Source of the DNA: Sunxiuqinia indica
Lineage (GTDB): Bacteria > Bacteroidota > Bacteroidia > Bacteroidales > Prolixibacteraceae
DNA length: 64,000 bases
Assembly (NCBI RefSeq): GCF_009847015.1
Contig: NZ_WVEM01000019.1
Location: 33,237-97,236, forward strand
Direction of reading: 5' to 3'
Shown: positions 8,797 through 18,201 of the stretch, one piece after another
Position numbering within the stretch: position 1 is the stretch's first letter
Layout of the letters: each line of letters begins with the position of its first letter
Program-made: the position numbers and the translations under genes
Notes under the pieces: model-generated
Told to the model about the DNA's origin: nothing
What the model saw: the letters and a program-made list of their open reading frames with translations, nothing else
The model's database searches: none

Positions 8797-9222
8797 ATGA
8801 AAAAATATAAATTTACCATAAGCGGCGATGAATACGATGTTCATATCAAAGATATTGAAGAAAACATTGCCACAATTGAAGTAAACGGTACAAAATACCA
8901 GGTTGAAATTAAGGGTGAGGTGAAGTCCTCTAAAACCCCTAAACTTGTTCGTAAACCGATTATTCAACAACCTGGCGAAGGCCAAATCAAAAAGCAACAA
9001 TCCAGCGGAGGAACGGCCGTAAAAGCGCCACTTCCGGGGACCATTTTTAAAATGCTAGTTGCTGTTGGCGACGAAGTGAAAGAAGGTCAAAACCTACTCA
9101 TCATGGAGGCCATGAAAATGGAAAACCAGGTACTTGCTGAGAAATCTGGCCAAGTAACAGCCGTCAAAGTTAAAGAAGGAGATGCTGTGCTACAGGATGA
9201 TGTATTAATTGAAATTAGCTAA
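8797..9222 (+). CDS. mmdC: Biotin carboxyl carrier subunit of methylmalonyl-CoA decarboxylase
   Basis: 141 residues. The C-terminal biotinyl domain (about 73-141) has the classic EAMKMEN motif, with Lys107 the biotinylation site. The N-terminal part (1-45) is a small beta-rich docking region, and a Pro/Gln/Ser-rich flexible linker joins them (about 46-72). It carries the carboxyl group from the alpha to the beta subunit. It lies between the OadG-like and OadB-like genes with short gaps. Biotin ligase is not encoded in the window. Confidence 0.95.
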   Translation: MKKYKFTISGDEYDVHIKDIEENIATIEVNGTKYQVEIKGEVKSSKTPKLVRKPIIQQPGEGQIKKQQSSGGTAVKAPLPGTIFKMLVAVGDEVKEGQNLLIMEAMKMENQVLAEKSGQVTAVKVKEGDAVLQDDVLIEIS

Positions 9223-9237
9223 AAAAATCTGCTGGTA

Positions 9238-10881
9238 ATGAAAAAACTATTATTAATAATAGCTGCGTTGCTGTTGATTTTACCCTCATTTACAAGGGCT
9301 GATGAAAGCAGTAATTTAGCTGAAAAAATAACCGATGGGAAATGGATTAACCGAAGCGACGGTTATGTCGCTTCGCCCACATTCAACCCTGAGGTAGACA
9401 AGAAGGAAGATTTTGAAACGGCTAAACGTTACAAAACACTTTCTTTTTCGGAGAACAACACGTTTGTGATGGACTCCCTAAAACAACGTTATTCGGGTAA
9501 ATGGAAAATAGAAGATGATAAAGTCATATTAGGTTTCTATCCAAAAACAGTTACCCACCTGTATAAAAACATGAATCCGAATAGCCAATCCAATGACTAT
9601 GTCTCAAAGGACGAATTATTGGAGCTTGGCACTCGTGAACTTAGCTTGAAAGATGGTAAATTGACCGGTGACGGATACGTGTACAAAAACTATTCAGGAG
9701 CAGTTTCCGGATTGTTTAACTTTTACGAATTTTCCGGTTTTGCAAACGTCTCGTGGAAACACATTCTGATGATGTTCATCGGCTTTGTATTCTTGTTTTT
9801 GGCTATCAAATACGATTTTGAACCACTGTTGTTGGTGCCAATCGGCTTTGGAATTCTGATCGGAAACATTCCAATGTTTCAGGCCGTTGACTTCAACCTG
9901 AAATTAGGAATTTACGAGCCGGGATCTGTTATGAATATCCTTTATCAAGGAGTTGTGCAAGGTTGGTATCCTCCATTAATTTTCTTGGGAATTGGTGCCA
10001 TGACCGACTTCTCCTCGTTAATTTCGAATCCGAAATTGATGTTATTGGGAGCAGCAGCCCAGATTGGTATCTTCTTAACATTCCTTGGAGCACTTTGGAT
10101 GGGATTTGCGCCACCTGAAGCTGGTGCGATTGGTATTATCGGTGGTGCTGACGGCCCAACGGCGATCTTCATTTCATCGAAACTAGCCAACGGACTGAAT
10201 GTGATGGCCAATGGTGAAACGGTGAAAAACCTCATTGGTCCAATTGCAATTGCAGCCTACTCATACATGGCTTTAGTTCCAGTTATTCAACCTCCGGTTA
10301 TCAGACTTTTAACGAGCAAAAGAGAACGCCTCATCCGCATGAAACCTCCAAGAGCGGTTTCTAAGCTAGAGAAAATTTTGTTCCCGGTTGTTGGATTGAT
10401 TTTGACGGCCTATATCGCACCGTCAGCGCTACCTCTTTTAGGTATGTTGTTCTTTGGTAACTTACTGAAAGAGTCAACCGTTACTAAACGCTTGGCTGAC
10501 ACAGCAAACTTTGCCTTAATTAATACCATTACTATTTTGCTTGGTATTACGGTAGGAGCATCTACACAAGCTGACGTATTTTTAACCCCTTCGTCAATCA
10601 AGATTTTCTTGCTTGGTGCAGCGTCTTTTGTTATCGCAACAGCTGGTGGTGTCATCAGTGCTAAAATTATGAACTTGTTCTTCAAAAAAGACAATAAAAT
10701 CAACCCGATGATTGGTGCAGCGGGAGTGTCAGCGGTGCCCGATAGCGCGCGTGTAGTGCAAACCATGGGATTGAAAGAAGATCCAACAAACCACTTGCTA
10801 ATGCATGCTATGGCTCCGAACGTTTCGGGAGTAATTGGCTCTGCTATTGGTGCAGGTATCTTACTAAGTTTCTTGATGTAA
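9238..10881 (+). CDS. mmdB: Na+-translocating decarboxylase beta subunit with exported N-terminal domain
   Basis: 547 residues, against roughly 380-430 for ordinary OadB/MmdB/GcdB. Residues 1-21 form a signal peptide (KKLLLIIAALLLILPSFTRA). About 22-165 is a soluble, beta-rich region with a lipocalin/META-like look (GKWINRSDG..., TLSFSENNTFVMDS, YSGKWKIEDDKVILGF). Only from about 175 does the multi-helix OadB core begin. Core landmarks are GIIGGADGPTAIF (the ion-site aspartate region), NTITILLGITVGAS, and GVSAVPDSARVVQ with NVSGVIGSAIGAG near the C-terminus. It decarboxylates carboxybiotin and exports Na+. The reading frame is open across the junction, so the fusion is real in this sequence. 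It is the last gene of the operon and is followed by a strong terminator. Confidence 0.93.
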   Translation: MKKLLLIIAALLLILPSFTRADESSNLAEKITDGKWINRSDGYVASPTFNPEVDKKEDFETAKRYKTLSFSENNTFVMDSLKQRYSGKWKIEDDKVILGFYPKTVTHLYKNMNPNSQSNDYVSKDELLELGTRELSLKDGKLTGDGYVYKNYSGAVSGLFNFYEFSGFANVSWKHILMMFIGFVFLFLAIKYDFEPLLLVPIGFGILIGNIPMFQAVDFNLKLGIYEPGSVMNILYQGVVQGWYPPLIFLGIGAMTDFSSLISNPKLMLLGAAAQIGIFLTFLGALWMGFAPPEAGAIGIIGGADGPTAIFISSKLANGLNVMANGETVKNLIGPIAIAAYSYMALVPVIQPPVIRLLTSKRERLIRMKPPRAVSKLEKILFPVVGLILTAYIAPSALPLLGMLFFGNLLKESTVTKRLADTANFALINTITILLGITVGASTQADVFLTPSSIKIFLLGAASFVIATAGGVISAKIMNLFFKKDNKINPMIGAAGVSAVPDSARVVQTMGLKEDPTNHLLMHAMAPNVSGVIGSAIGAGILLSFLM

Positions 10882-10901
10882 AACAAACAAGACTATAATT
10901 C

Positions 10902-10937
10902 AAAAGGTTGTCCTCGCTTGAGGACAACCTTTTTTTT
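10902..10937 (+). terminator. Rho-independent terminator of the mmd operon
   Basis: Perfect 14-base arms (AAAAGGTTGTCCTC and complement) around a four-base loop are followed by T residues. It sits 20 bases after the beta-subunit stop and ends the propionate operon. Confidence 0.93.
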
Positions 10938-10975
10938 GTATTATTGCATAACTATAAACCAATTCGAACTAAGCC

Positions 10976-11734
10976 ATGAAAAAAATATTTCTCCTGATGG
11001 TTCTCTGCATTACTCTGTTTTCAGGATATGCTCAACCCAGTAAAAATTTCCCTCCAAAAACCTTGAACGTGCTTGTATTCTATAAAACCGAAGGCTGGCA
11101 CCATCAATCTATTTCAAGTGGCATTAAAATGTTTGATGAACTGGCACTACAGGAAGGTTGGAGCTTAACTGCCACCGAAAATGCGAATCTGTTCACAATG
11201 GATTTTCTGGTTAATTTTGACGTGGTTGTTTTCCTGAATCCGACAGGGGACGTTTTAAGTCCAAATCAACAAAAAGCTTTCGAAACATTTATGAAAACAG
11301 GTAAAGGTTTTGTTGGCATTCATGCTGCCTCCGACTGTGAATATGAATGGGATTGGTTTGGAAAACTATGCGGTGCTTATTTTTTAACACATCCACCTGC
11401 GCAAGAAGGAAAAGTTATCATTGAAGATCACAATCATCCGACCATGAAAGTTTTTGAAGGAATGGACAGCTATACAACTGTCGACGAATGGTATAGTTTT
11501 AAAGAAAACCCACGCGAAAAGGTACACGTTCTTGCCCGTCTTGACGAATCGAGTATTAAAAAAACGAAAAATGACGATTGGAAAATGGGAGATCATCCAC
11601 TAATTTGGTGGCAAGAGTTTGACGGCATCCGTTCGTTTTACTCGGTTTTTGGGCACACGAACGAATCCTTTCAAAATCAAAAAGTGAGAGATCACTATTC
11701 GGCTGCTGTAAACTGGGCCGGAAAAAACGAGTAG
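10976..11734 (+). CDS. Secreted ThuA-domain protein
   Basis: 252 residues. A signal peptide covers about 1-19 (KKIFLLMVLCITLFSGYA), so the protein is exported, probably to the periplasm. The rest is a single ThuA-like (glutamine-amidotransferase-fold) domain: VLVFYKTEGWHHQSI at the start, FDVVVFLNPTGDVL, FVGIHAASDCEYEWDWFGKLCG, and GDHPLIWWQEFDGIRSFYSVFGH at the end. These are the conserved blocks of the ThuA family in Bacteroidota, where members often accompany sugar catabolism; the reaction is not settled. It is monocistronic, between the mmd terminator and a convergent gene. Confidence 0.9.
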   Translation: MKKIFLLMVLCITLFSGYAQPSKNFPPKTLNVLVFYKTEGWHHQSISSGIKMFDELALQEGWSLTATENANLFTMDFLVNFDVVVFLNPTGDVLSPNQQKAFETFMKTGKGFVGIHAASDCEYEWDWFGKLCGAYFLTHPPAQEGKVIIEDHNHPTMKVFEGMDSYTTVDEWYSFKENPREKVHVLARLDESSIKKTKNDDWKMGDHPLIWWQEFDGIRSFYSVFGHTNESFQNQKVRDHYSAAVNWAGKNE

Positions 11735-11750
11735 ATGTAGTCGGAAAAAT

Positions 11751-11776
11751 AAGAAGTAACAAGGTTTTTACTTCTT
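11751..11776. terminator. Possible bidirectional hairpin between convergent genes
   Basis: Nine-base arms AAGAAGTAA/TTACTTCTT flank an eight-base loop containing a T run. The right arm overlaps the stop codon of the minus-strand gene. It is GC-poor, so it would be a weak terminator for the ThuA gene. Confidence 0.35.
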
Positions 11777-13057
11777 CCCAAACGGAGAAAACCGATATTG
11801 AAAACTAAATTGGATGTCGGGCGCATTATTAACCGAAAACAGATCTTCACCGCAATAAATATTAAACTCGTGCCCATTTTTATGAAATCCGAATATGAAA
11901 TACGTTTTTAACGAAAAATAATATAAAGCTGCTGGTGTTAATTTCGACAAATAAAACTCCTGCGAAATCGGCTCACCTTCCCATACATCACCTTCCCTCA
12001 ATACATCAATACCAATTTCATGGTATCCGGTCTGATCCCAGGTAAAATAGTAGCCTTTCAGCAAAGGGTCCTGATAATTTACAGCCAGACCAATTACAGT
12101 CGTATTCTTCTTTTTCGACATCAGATTGAGTCCGAAAAAAGTACGTCCATGCTTGCGATACCTCCAATCGATTACACGGACATCACTCCCCATCTTTGCA
12201 AACAGCTGATCGGTTATTCCTCCATCTAAAGCATAAGTAAACGAACTTTGTTCTCCTAAAGGGAAATCCATTCTGAAGCCGGCAGAAATACCTGGAATTA
12301 GGTATGGATGTACGTGATTAAAAGGAATAGACAAATGCCCTCCCAGTTGTGAATCAAAATGAAAATTGGAACTTTTTAGCGTGAAAAGCTGACGGTAATA
12401 GTGTGCATCAACCACACTTGTGAAAAAATCACCTTTATTTTTTCGAAAAGTATTTCCCTCCTCATCTGTATATTGAATAGAAGCCCGGTTAAACGGATAA
12501 AGCCTTCGTCCGTAGTTATCCTCAACAGCAAAGTTTGAGTGAAAAGTTTCGATAAAATTATCACTAACCAAATAGTTCAAAATTGACTTCCCACCAACCA
12601 ACTGATGCAGATTTAAATTAACAATCAAACTGTGTTTTGATGTCCAGGTATTCAAATAAGTCAGCTTTAAATGTTGAATGACCCCATCTGAGTGAAAAGC
12701 TTTGTCTCTGGTTTCAATTCGCATTACTTCGAAATATTCAGGACGAACAGTCATCGGAATTTCAGTAAGCTCTTCTCGCTGATCAACAGTCAAATGTTGT
12801 GGATACAGAAAACGTGCCCTCGGATGCCACGTATTTGCCATAGTATAACTAACTGAGAGCTGGTGTTTTTTAGGATCTGCATCTGGAAAATAAAATGGCA
12901 AATCGAGCGAATAAATGCCTATTGCACTTTCTGGATTTATTTCGGGATAGAAAAAAGGGACTTGAAGAAGGTCAGTAAAATCGTCATTATTTTGCGCAAA
13001 TGACTGAGCAAAAAAACAGGTCAATAAAAATACCAGAATAAAAAAACACTCCCTCAT
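11768..13057 (-). CDS. Predicted outer-membrane beta-barrel protein, function unknown
   Basis: 429 residues with an N-terminal signal peptide (about 1-21, ending SFAQ). The body is made of alternating beta-strand segments with aromatic girdles (HQLSVSYTMANTW, HLKLTYLNTW, SLIVNLNLHQL, AALYYFSLKTYFIFGF), and it ends DIQFSFQYRFSPFGKK, like a final barrel strand. This resembles DUF3187-type outer-membrane proteins, but I am not certain of the family. It is a single gene facing ThuA, with no partner such as a SusCD pair nearby. Confidence 0.72.
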   Translation of the reverse strand: MRECFFILVFLLTCFFAQSFAQNNDDFTDLLQVPFFYPEINPESAIGIYSLDLPFYFPDADPKKHQLSVSYTMANTWHPRARFLYPQHLTVDQREELTEIPMTVRPEYFEVMRIETRDKAFHSDGVIQHLKLTYLNTWTSKHSLIVNLNLHQLVGGKSILNYLVSDNFIETFHSNFAVEDNYGRRLYPFNRASIQYTDEEGNTFRKNKGDFFTSVVDAHYYRQLFTLKSSNFHFDSQLGGHLSIPFNHVHPYLIPGISAGFRMDFPLGEQSSFTYALDGGITDQLFAKMGSDVRVIDWRYRKHGRTFFGLNLMSKKKNTTVIGLAVNYQDPLLKGYYFTWDQTGYHEIGIDVLREGDVWEGEPISQEFYLSKLTPAALYYFSLKTYFIFGFHKNGHEFNIYCGEDLFSVNNAPDIQFSFQYRFSPFGKK

Positions 13058-13145
13058 TTTTAAATTTTCAACAAATGCCCAACTAAAATAGAATTTAAGA
13101 GGGAAAGCGGCAACCTACTTTGGTTATTTAAATTTATTTAACAGA

Positions 13146-13153
13146 TATTTTTG
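13146..13153 (+). promoter_or_regulatory. Bacteroidota -7 box TATTTTTG upstream of the FRG gene
   Basis: It matches TAnnTTTG, with a TTTG at 13119-13122 as a possible but slightly distant -33 element. It predicts transcription start near 13160, making the upstream GTG at 13162 an unlikely start codon and favouring the ATG at 13246. Confidence 0.5.
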
Positions 13154-13245
13154 AAAAGAACGTGTTGACTTTTTTATTTGAGTCAGCATCAAAAAAGATG
13201 GTCTTCGTGATTTATAATTCCAATTTTTTTAACAATTTTGAGAAG

Positions 13246-14085
13246 ATGGGAACAAGAAAGATTTACCAAAACGACCACGTCGTTCAAAGTTGGGAAGAAC
13301 TGTGCGAAGAAGTTTACCATGATTCATGGAAACCCCGGTTGAGCCGGTACCGCTCCGACTATGCTTTTCGCGGGTTGTCAGATGCCAGCTACGAACTTAA
13401 AAATAGTTTCCTGCGTAACTGCGGTGTACGATCGGAATTAGAATATCACCTACTCCGTAACTTCAGAAAATACAGTATCTCAAAAGATGCACAATTAAGT
13501 GCATCGTTCTGGAGATCACTTGTTATGGCTCAACATCATGGGCTCCCTACCCGCCTGTTGGACTGGACTTATTCGCCATTTGTAGCAATGCACTTTGCAA
13601 CATCAAATACCGAGAAGTTTGATATTGACGGGGTAATATGGAAAGTAGATTTTGTGAAAGCCAATAAGTTGGTTTCGGAGCCTCTAAACCAACTGCTATG
13701 CGACGAAAAGTGTAATGCTTTTACCGTAGAAATGCTTGAGGAAAACATTGTTTCATTGAGCGATTTTGACAAGAAATTAGGCAAAGATCAGGTTATATTT
13801 TTTGAGCCACCATCTCTGGATCAGCGGATTGTTAACCAATATGCCTTTTTTAGTGTAATGACCCAACCAACAACCACACTTGATGAATGGCTCGTTAAAC
13901 ATCCGGGGCTTTACCGCAGGATTATTATTCCGAAAGAACTGAAGTGGGAGGTTCGCGATAAACTTGATCAGGCTAATATTACTGAGCGCGTACTGTTTCC
14001 GGGACTGGATGGATTGGCCAGATGGCTAAAACGCCATTACCAGCCAATTGTGGGAGATCCTTTCAATTCGGAAGAATTCGAATAA
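13246..14085 (+). CDS. FRG-domain protein
   Basis: 279 residues from the ATG at 13246. The frame is open to a GTG at 13162, with another ATG at 13198. The FRG domain is marked by YAFRGLSDASYELKNSF near residues 42-58, then MAQHHGLPTRLLDWTYSPFVAMHFA, the most conserved block of the family, and later DQRIVNQYAFFSVM. There is no signal peptide, so it is cytoplasmic. FRG proteins are widespread and often sit in variable or mobile regions; their biochemical activity is not firmly established. Its last 23 bases overlap the 3' end of the opposing glycosidase gene. It has no operon partner. Confidence 0.88.
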   Translation: MGTRKIYQNDHVVQSWEELCEEVYHDSWKPRLSRYRSDYAFRGLSDASYELKNSFLRNCGVRSELEYHLLRNFRKYSISKDAQLSASFWRSLVMAQHHGLPTRLLDWTYSPFVAMHFATSNTEKFDIDGVIWKVDFVKANKLVSEPLNQLLCDEKCNAFTVEMLEENIVSLSDFDKKLGKDQVIFFEPPSLDQRIVNQYAFFSVMTQPTTTLDEWLVKHPGLYRRIIIPKELKWEVRDKLDQANITERVLFPGLDGLARWLKRHYQPIVGDPFNSEEFE

Positions 14086-15916
14086 AACCTGCTACCGGGA
14101 CTTCCAATTGAATTAAGTTTTTACGTTTTACCTTTAAATTATTTTGCTCAAGTAGCTCTCCTAAGTGATTATAGATCTCATACCTATAAACGCGACCTTC
14201 TTCATTCACTAAAAATTCGACTTGGGCTGTTTCTTTTGAGTTTATGACATCAATGGGGCGATCAACAGCCAGCGGCAAACTCAGCGTGTAATCGCCGTAC
14301 AGCGCATAAATAATCTTCTCATCGCCTTTCACCTTAATAACAGGATACATGTTTGCAACCTTCTGAGGCTCAAAGTCTGACTCCATCAAGACTTCGTGGT
14401 TCTCTTTCCAGTAGTTTAACCAAAACCGAATGGTTTGTTTGGCATCATTTGGCAAGGTGGTGGTAAAAAACGACAAGTGTGGATTTCCAAACATAATGGA
14501 TTGAAATTTCCGTGCAATATCTTCACTGTTATCACGTGGATGAATTCCCATAATCTCCATAAATGGAGTATATCGTCCATACAAGATGCGATTATTGACC
14601 ATCTTTTCCCGTATCAGTTTCGTACCGTCGACACCAACGAAACCAACTATAAAATTTCGGTCATGATTCTGATCCGGCCCAACTGGATTAAACTCCTGCC
14701 CCATAAAAACATTCGGATTAATGGATTGTAACCGAGATACCATTCCTGCCATCAAACTGTCAACCGCCAATTGAACATCCGTAAAGTCACGTCCCAAATC
14801 CTCGCTCACAATAATCGGTTCATCCGGATAAAAGTTACTGATAAAATCAAACCAAACCCCATCAAATAACCAATCCTTGTAGAAGTTATAATAAGTGCTC
14901 ACCAAGTGGTTGCGAACATCCAGATAGCGTGGATCCAAAACATATATTTGTTGTGGATCTTTATATCGAAGGTATTTCCCTTCAAATTTCTTCGTAATCA
15001 CCGGATTGCCGCCCATAAATGGTAATGAATACCACAAATAAAGCTTCATGTCCATTGCATTACTTTTCTCGATCAAGAGCTTCAAGTTTTTTAAGTCAGC
15101 CTTTTCGTAATCGTAAACGGTATCTACTTTTAGTTTCACGAGCGAGCGCCAACTATCATCAATTAAAATTGATTTGAAACCAAAAGTTTTAAGTGAATCC
15201 AGCTCGCGGGAAATATTCTCCAACGGAATACCACGATACATTGGATACCAGGTTGAATAAACAGGAGCTACACTTCTGTTCGATTTTAAAGCGGCATACT
15301 TAAAAACTTTTTGGAACCGCCACTTTGAAGCTTCGTAAACAGCCTGTGAAAAATGAATATTTCTAAAATCGATCAGTATTTGCGTAACGTAATCCTGCGT
15401 ACTTGATCGTGGAGGATTATCTTCAAAAAAAGTGATTCCAAACTCTAAGGTATCATTTTGTTCTTTCACAAATGTAGTCGCAAACCTCGAATCGAATCGA
15501 TCGCTGCAAGTAAACGTTATTTGATTCTGATCATTAAGTGTCAAGCCGGAAATAATGGAAAAGTCAGCTGTAGCACGGTCATACGATGGCAACGAAAAAT
15601 AAGACTTGTTTGACCAGGTTTGAGAGTTCCACAGTTGATTAATTTTATTCTTGGGGAATTTAAAAGTCATTGAGAAATCAGGTAGTTGGCTCGGCGCAGA
15701 GGAATGAAGAGCAAAATATACCTGATAACGGCTCATTGATATCTGCTCAACACTAATTGTAGGCCTAAATGGCCTCAAACTTCCTTCAATCGTAATATCA
15801 CTTTCATCAAAATGATACTCGTTTTGCCCTTGAACTGTATTCGCAAATGCAAAAAAAGCCAATATCATAAAAATCAAGGTTCTATTTCTACGTCTACCAA
15901 CAGTTATATCGTCCAC
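14063..15916 (-). CDS. Exported clan GH-D (GH36/GH27-like) glycosidase
   Basis: 617 residues from a GTG start that keeps a basic n-region (GRRRNR) in front of the hydrophobic signal segment (TLIFMILAFFAFANTVQG); an ATG 48 bases in would remove it. An N-terminal beta-sandwich (about 31-210) precedes a TIM barrel with STWYPM, SILIDDSW, KLYLWYSLPFMGG, YVLDPRYLDVR and FDGVWFDFISNF, in which Asp357 is at the expected nucleophile position of alpha-galactosidase-like enzymes. A small beta-domain ends the protein. The substrate is uncertain (alpha-galactoside or alpha-N-acetylgalactosaminide). Nearby rhaB and the CE15-like esterase hint at plant polysaccharide side chains. Confidence 0.8.
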   Translation of the reverse strand: MDDITVGRRRNRTLIFMILAFFAFANTVQGQNEYHFDESDITIEGSLRPFRPTISVEQISMSRYQVYFALHSSAPSQLPDFSMTFKFPKNKINQLWNSQTWSNKSYFSLPSYDRATADFSIISGLTLNDQNQITFTCSDRFDSRFATTFVKEQNDTLEFGITFFEDNPPRSSTQDYVTQILIDFRNIHFSQAVYEASKWRFQKVFKYAALKSNRSVAPVYSTWYPMYRGIPLENISRELDSLKTFGFKSILIDDSWRSLVKLKVDTVYDYEKADLKNLKLLIEKSNAMDMKLYLWYSLPFMGGNPVITKKFEGKYLRYKDPQQIYVLDPRYLDVRNHLVSTYYNFYKDWLFDGVWFDFISNFYPDEPIIVSEDLGRDFTDVQLAVDSLMAGMVSRLQSINPNVFMGQEFNPVGPDQNHDRNFIVGFVGVDGTKLIREKMVNNRILYGRYTPFMEIMGIHPRDNSEDIARKFQSIMFGNPHLSFFTTTLPNDAKQTIRFWLNYWKENHEVLMESDFEPQKVANMYPVIKVKGDEKIIYALYGDYTLSLPLAVDRPIDVINSKETAQVEFLVNEEGRVYRYEIYNHLGELLEQNNLKVKRKNLIQLEVPVAGFIRILPN

Positions 15917-16080
15917 GAAAAGAATTATTTATATGAAAATTGCCCTACTAAAATTAAAAGGTCTAAATTAACTGATATGCTTATAAAAGCAAACATTTTA
16001 CACCATCTGTTTGGCATAATTTTTAAAACTTAAATACACAAAATTCAAATTTGATGATTCATTCAGCTTTTTCGATAGAC

Positions 16081-17550
16081 TTATTTTAAACTGGTATATC
16101 TTTGATACGCGGCATCCCAGTCCAAATCAGAGCCAGGAGTAAATTCTTCCACTTCAAAAGAATGCTTTACAACTGTGCGCATCTCTGCTAATGATTGCAA
16201 TGCTCCCATTGCCTTGGCTTGCAATAGAATATTTCCGGTAGCTGTTGCTTCTGTTGGTCCGGCAACCACCTTTAGCTTTGTAGCATCAGCTGTTAGTTGA
16301 TTTAAAAAGCGATTATTGGCGCCTCCTCCAATGATGTGTATCTTCTCAATAAGTTCTTCGCTTACGGAAAGAATTTGTTCCAGTGTAAATCGGTATTTCA
16401 AAGCCAGACTATCATACACACAACGAATAATTTGAGCATGGTTTTCGGGTTTACCCTGGCCCGTTTTTGCACAGTATTCTATAATTGCCTCAGGCATCTT
16501 CTTCGGATTCAAAAAGCATGAATCGTCAGGGTTAATCAAATATTTAAATGGTTCAGAACCTGACGCAAGTTTCACCATTTCATCCCACGTGTAGTTCTTC
16601 ATATCGAGCCAGGCACGCCGACATTCCTGGATGAGCCACATGCCCATAATATTTTTTAAAAAGCGAGTTGTTCCTTCCACTCCCCCTTCGTTCGTGTAGT
16701 TCATTTCCAGTGTCTTTGACGACACCAAAGGTTTCTCACTTTCAATCCCCATCAGCGACCAGGTACCTGAACTGATATAGGCATAGTTTTTATCATCAGC
16801 CGGCACCGAAGCAATAGCAGAGGCAGTGTCATGTCCGGCTACAGCAATCACCGGCACTTCTGTGCTTCCTGTTTCTTGCGCCACATCTGGTTTTATTTTT
16901 CCAATTTGGGTACCGGGCTTCACTAGATTGGCTAAAATTGAAGTCGGGATTCCTGCTTTCTCTATTAATCCGGTTTGCCATTTCATTTCACCCGGAACAA
17001 CCATCTGACTGGTACTTGCAATGGTATATTCAGCAACAGCTTCACCAGAAAAAAGATAGTTCAGCGCATCAGGCATAAACAAAATTTTATCGGTGATCTC
17101 AAGCAATGACGATTGATCCTGAATCATAGAAAAAAGCTGAAATAAACTATTAAATTGCATAAACTGGATGCCGGTTTGCTCGTATACTTCTTCTTTTGGA
17201 ATTTTAGCAAACAATTCATCCATGGAAGTATCTGTCCGCGAATCGCGATAAGCAAACGGAAGCGAAATGATCATTCCTTCTTTGTTCAGATGCACAAAAT
17301 CAACTCCCCAGGTATCAACTCCAATAGAATCCGGTTGAACACCAAATTCCTGAATACATTTTTTTAAGCCTGTTTTTAACTCATTAAACAAGCTGAAGAT
17401 GTTCCAAAAGAAATGTCCATTGATGTATTGCATCTGATTATCAAAGCGGTGAACCTCTGTCAGTTTCAGTTTTCCTTGTTCCAAAGTGCCTAAAATTGCT
17501 CTTCCGCTTGATGCTCCCAGATCGAAAGCCAGAAAGTTATTGTGTTGCAT
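16081..17550 (-). CDS. rhaB: Rhamnulokinase
   Basis: 489 residues from the ATG at 17550; the longer frame to 17589 would need a TTG and adds non-conserved residues. A FGGY sugar kinase with NNFLAFDLGASSGRAILG at the N-terminus, VDTWGVDFVHLN, DALNYLFSGEAVAEYT, AVAGHDTASAIASVPA and YISSGTWSLMGIE, all typical of RhaB, and IHIIGGGANNRFLNQLTADA for ATP binding. It phosphorylates L-rhamnulose in L-rhamnose catabolism. The isomerase, aldolase and transporter are absent from the window, so the pathway genes are split here. Rhamnose fits with rhamnogalacturonan as a source. Confidence 0.94.
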   Translation of the reverse strand: MQHNNFLAFDLGASSGRAILGTLEQGKLKLTEVHRFDNQMQYINGHFFWNIFSLFNELKTGLKKCIQEFGVQPDSIGVDTWGVDFVHLNKEGMIISLPFAYRDSRTDTSMDELFAKIPKEEVYEQTGIQFMQFNSLFQLFSMIQDQSSLLEITDKILFMPDALNYLFSGEAVAEYTIASTSQMVVPGEMKWQTGLIEKAGIPTSILANLVKPGTQIGKIKPDVAQETGSTEVPVIAVAGHDTASAIASVPADDKNYAYISSGTWSLMGIESEKPLVSSKTLEMNYTNEGGVEGTTRFLKNIMGMWLIQECRRAWLDMKNYTWDEMVKLASGSEPFKYLINPDDSCFLNPKKMPEAIIEYCAKTGQGKPENHAQIIRCVYDSLALKYRFTLEQILSVSEELIEKIHIIGGGANNRFLNQLTADATKLKVVAGPTEATATGNILLQAKAMGALQSLAEMRTVVKHSFEVEEFTPGSDLDWDAAYQRYTSLK

Positions 17551-17652
17551 AAGTTTGTTTGTTAGTCGGTTAATTTCAGTTTCAATCAAATTAAGTAAGA
17601 ATAATGAGATTGGCTATCCTGTTCAATCCTGACAACCATCAATCAAATTTTA

Positions 17653-18180
17653 TCAAGATGCCAGTTTTGCCAGCTTTACAACAGTATTGTAATTTCGGGT
17701 AGTAATTTCTTTCCCAAATTCCCTATCCAAAAGTTTCATGACCTCCGTTGTTTTTATTTTGCTCGTATCACTCATCCAAAACACAGAATGATCAGTAACT
17801 TGAAGAATCCTGAAAGAACCATCTTCGTTTTGAAACGGAATACTTAACGAGGTTTTCAACTCAGCCTGCGAAAAAGTGACATTGCATTTGATCGTTGAAG
17901 CCGTTTCAACGTCCTTAAATGGCTGATTTTCTACAATGGCCTTAATGTAATCGAAAGGAAACACGATGGTAGGTATCGAAAAACCAAAAGCTTCTTCAAT
18001 AATACTCTGAACTAAACGAATTCGCTCTTCCTCACTTTCAAAAACGACATTTCCCGAAGCCAAAAGCGTTTTTACATTATGGTATCCATTTCGCGTTAAA
18101 ACATCTTTCAATTGGTTCATAGGAACTTTTTTGTTCCCTCCTACATTAATACCACGCATAAAAACAACATATTTTTTCAT
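17653..18180 (-). CDS. DUF1697 family protein
   Basis: 175 residues. The opening KYVVFMRGINVGGNKKVPM, then LKDVLTRNGYHNVKTLLASGNVVFES, is the signature of DUF1697, and the C-terminal FGKEITTRNYNTVVKLAKL is also typical. The family is cytoplasmic and of unknown function. It begins 22 bases after the esterase stop, so the two may be co-transcribed, though no functional link is apparent. Confidence 0.9.
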   Translation of the reverse strand: MKKYVVFMRGINVGGNKKVPMNQLKDVLTRNGYHNVKTLLASGNVVFESEEERIRLVQSIIEEAFGFSIPTIVFPFDYIKAIVENQPFKDVETASTIKCNVTFSQAELKTSLSIPFQNEDGSFRILQVTDHSVFWMSDTSKIKTTEVMKLLDREFGKEITTRNYNTVVKLAKLAS

Positions 18181-18201
18181 CAGTACAAAACTAATCCCCC
18201 A

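Noticed and set aside
10410..10886. Minus-strand open frame of 158 codons under the decarboxylase beta subunit
   Set aside because: Antisense shadow of a conserved membrane protein; the sequence mirrors hydrophobic codons and lacks motifs.
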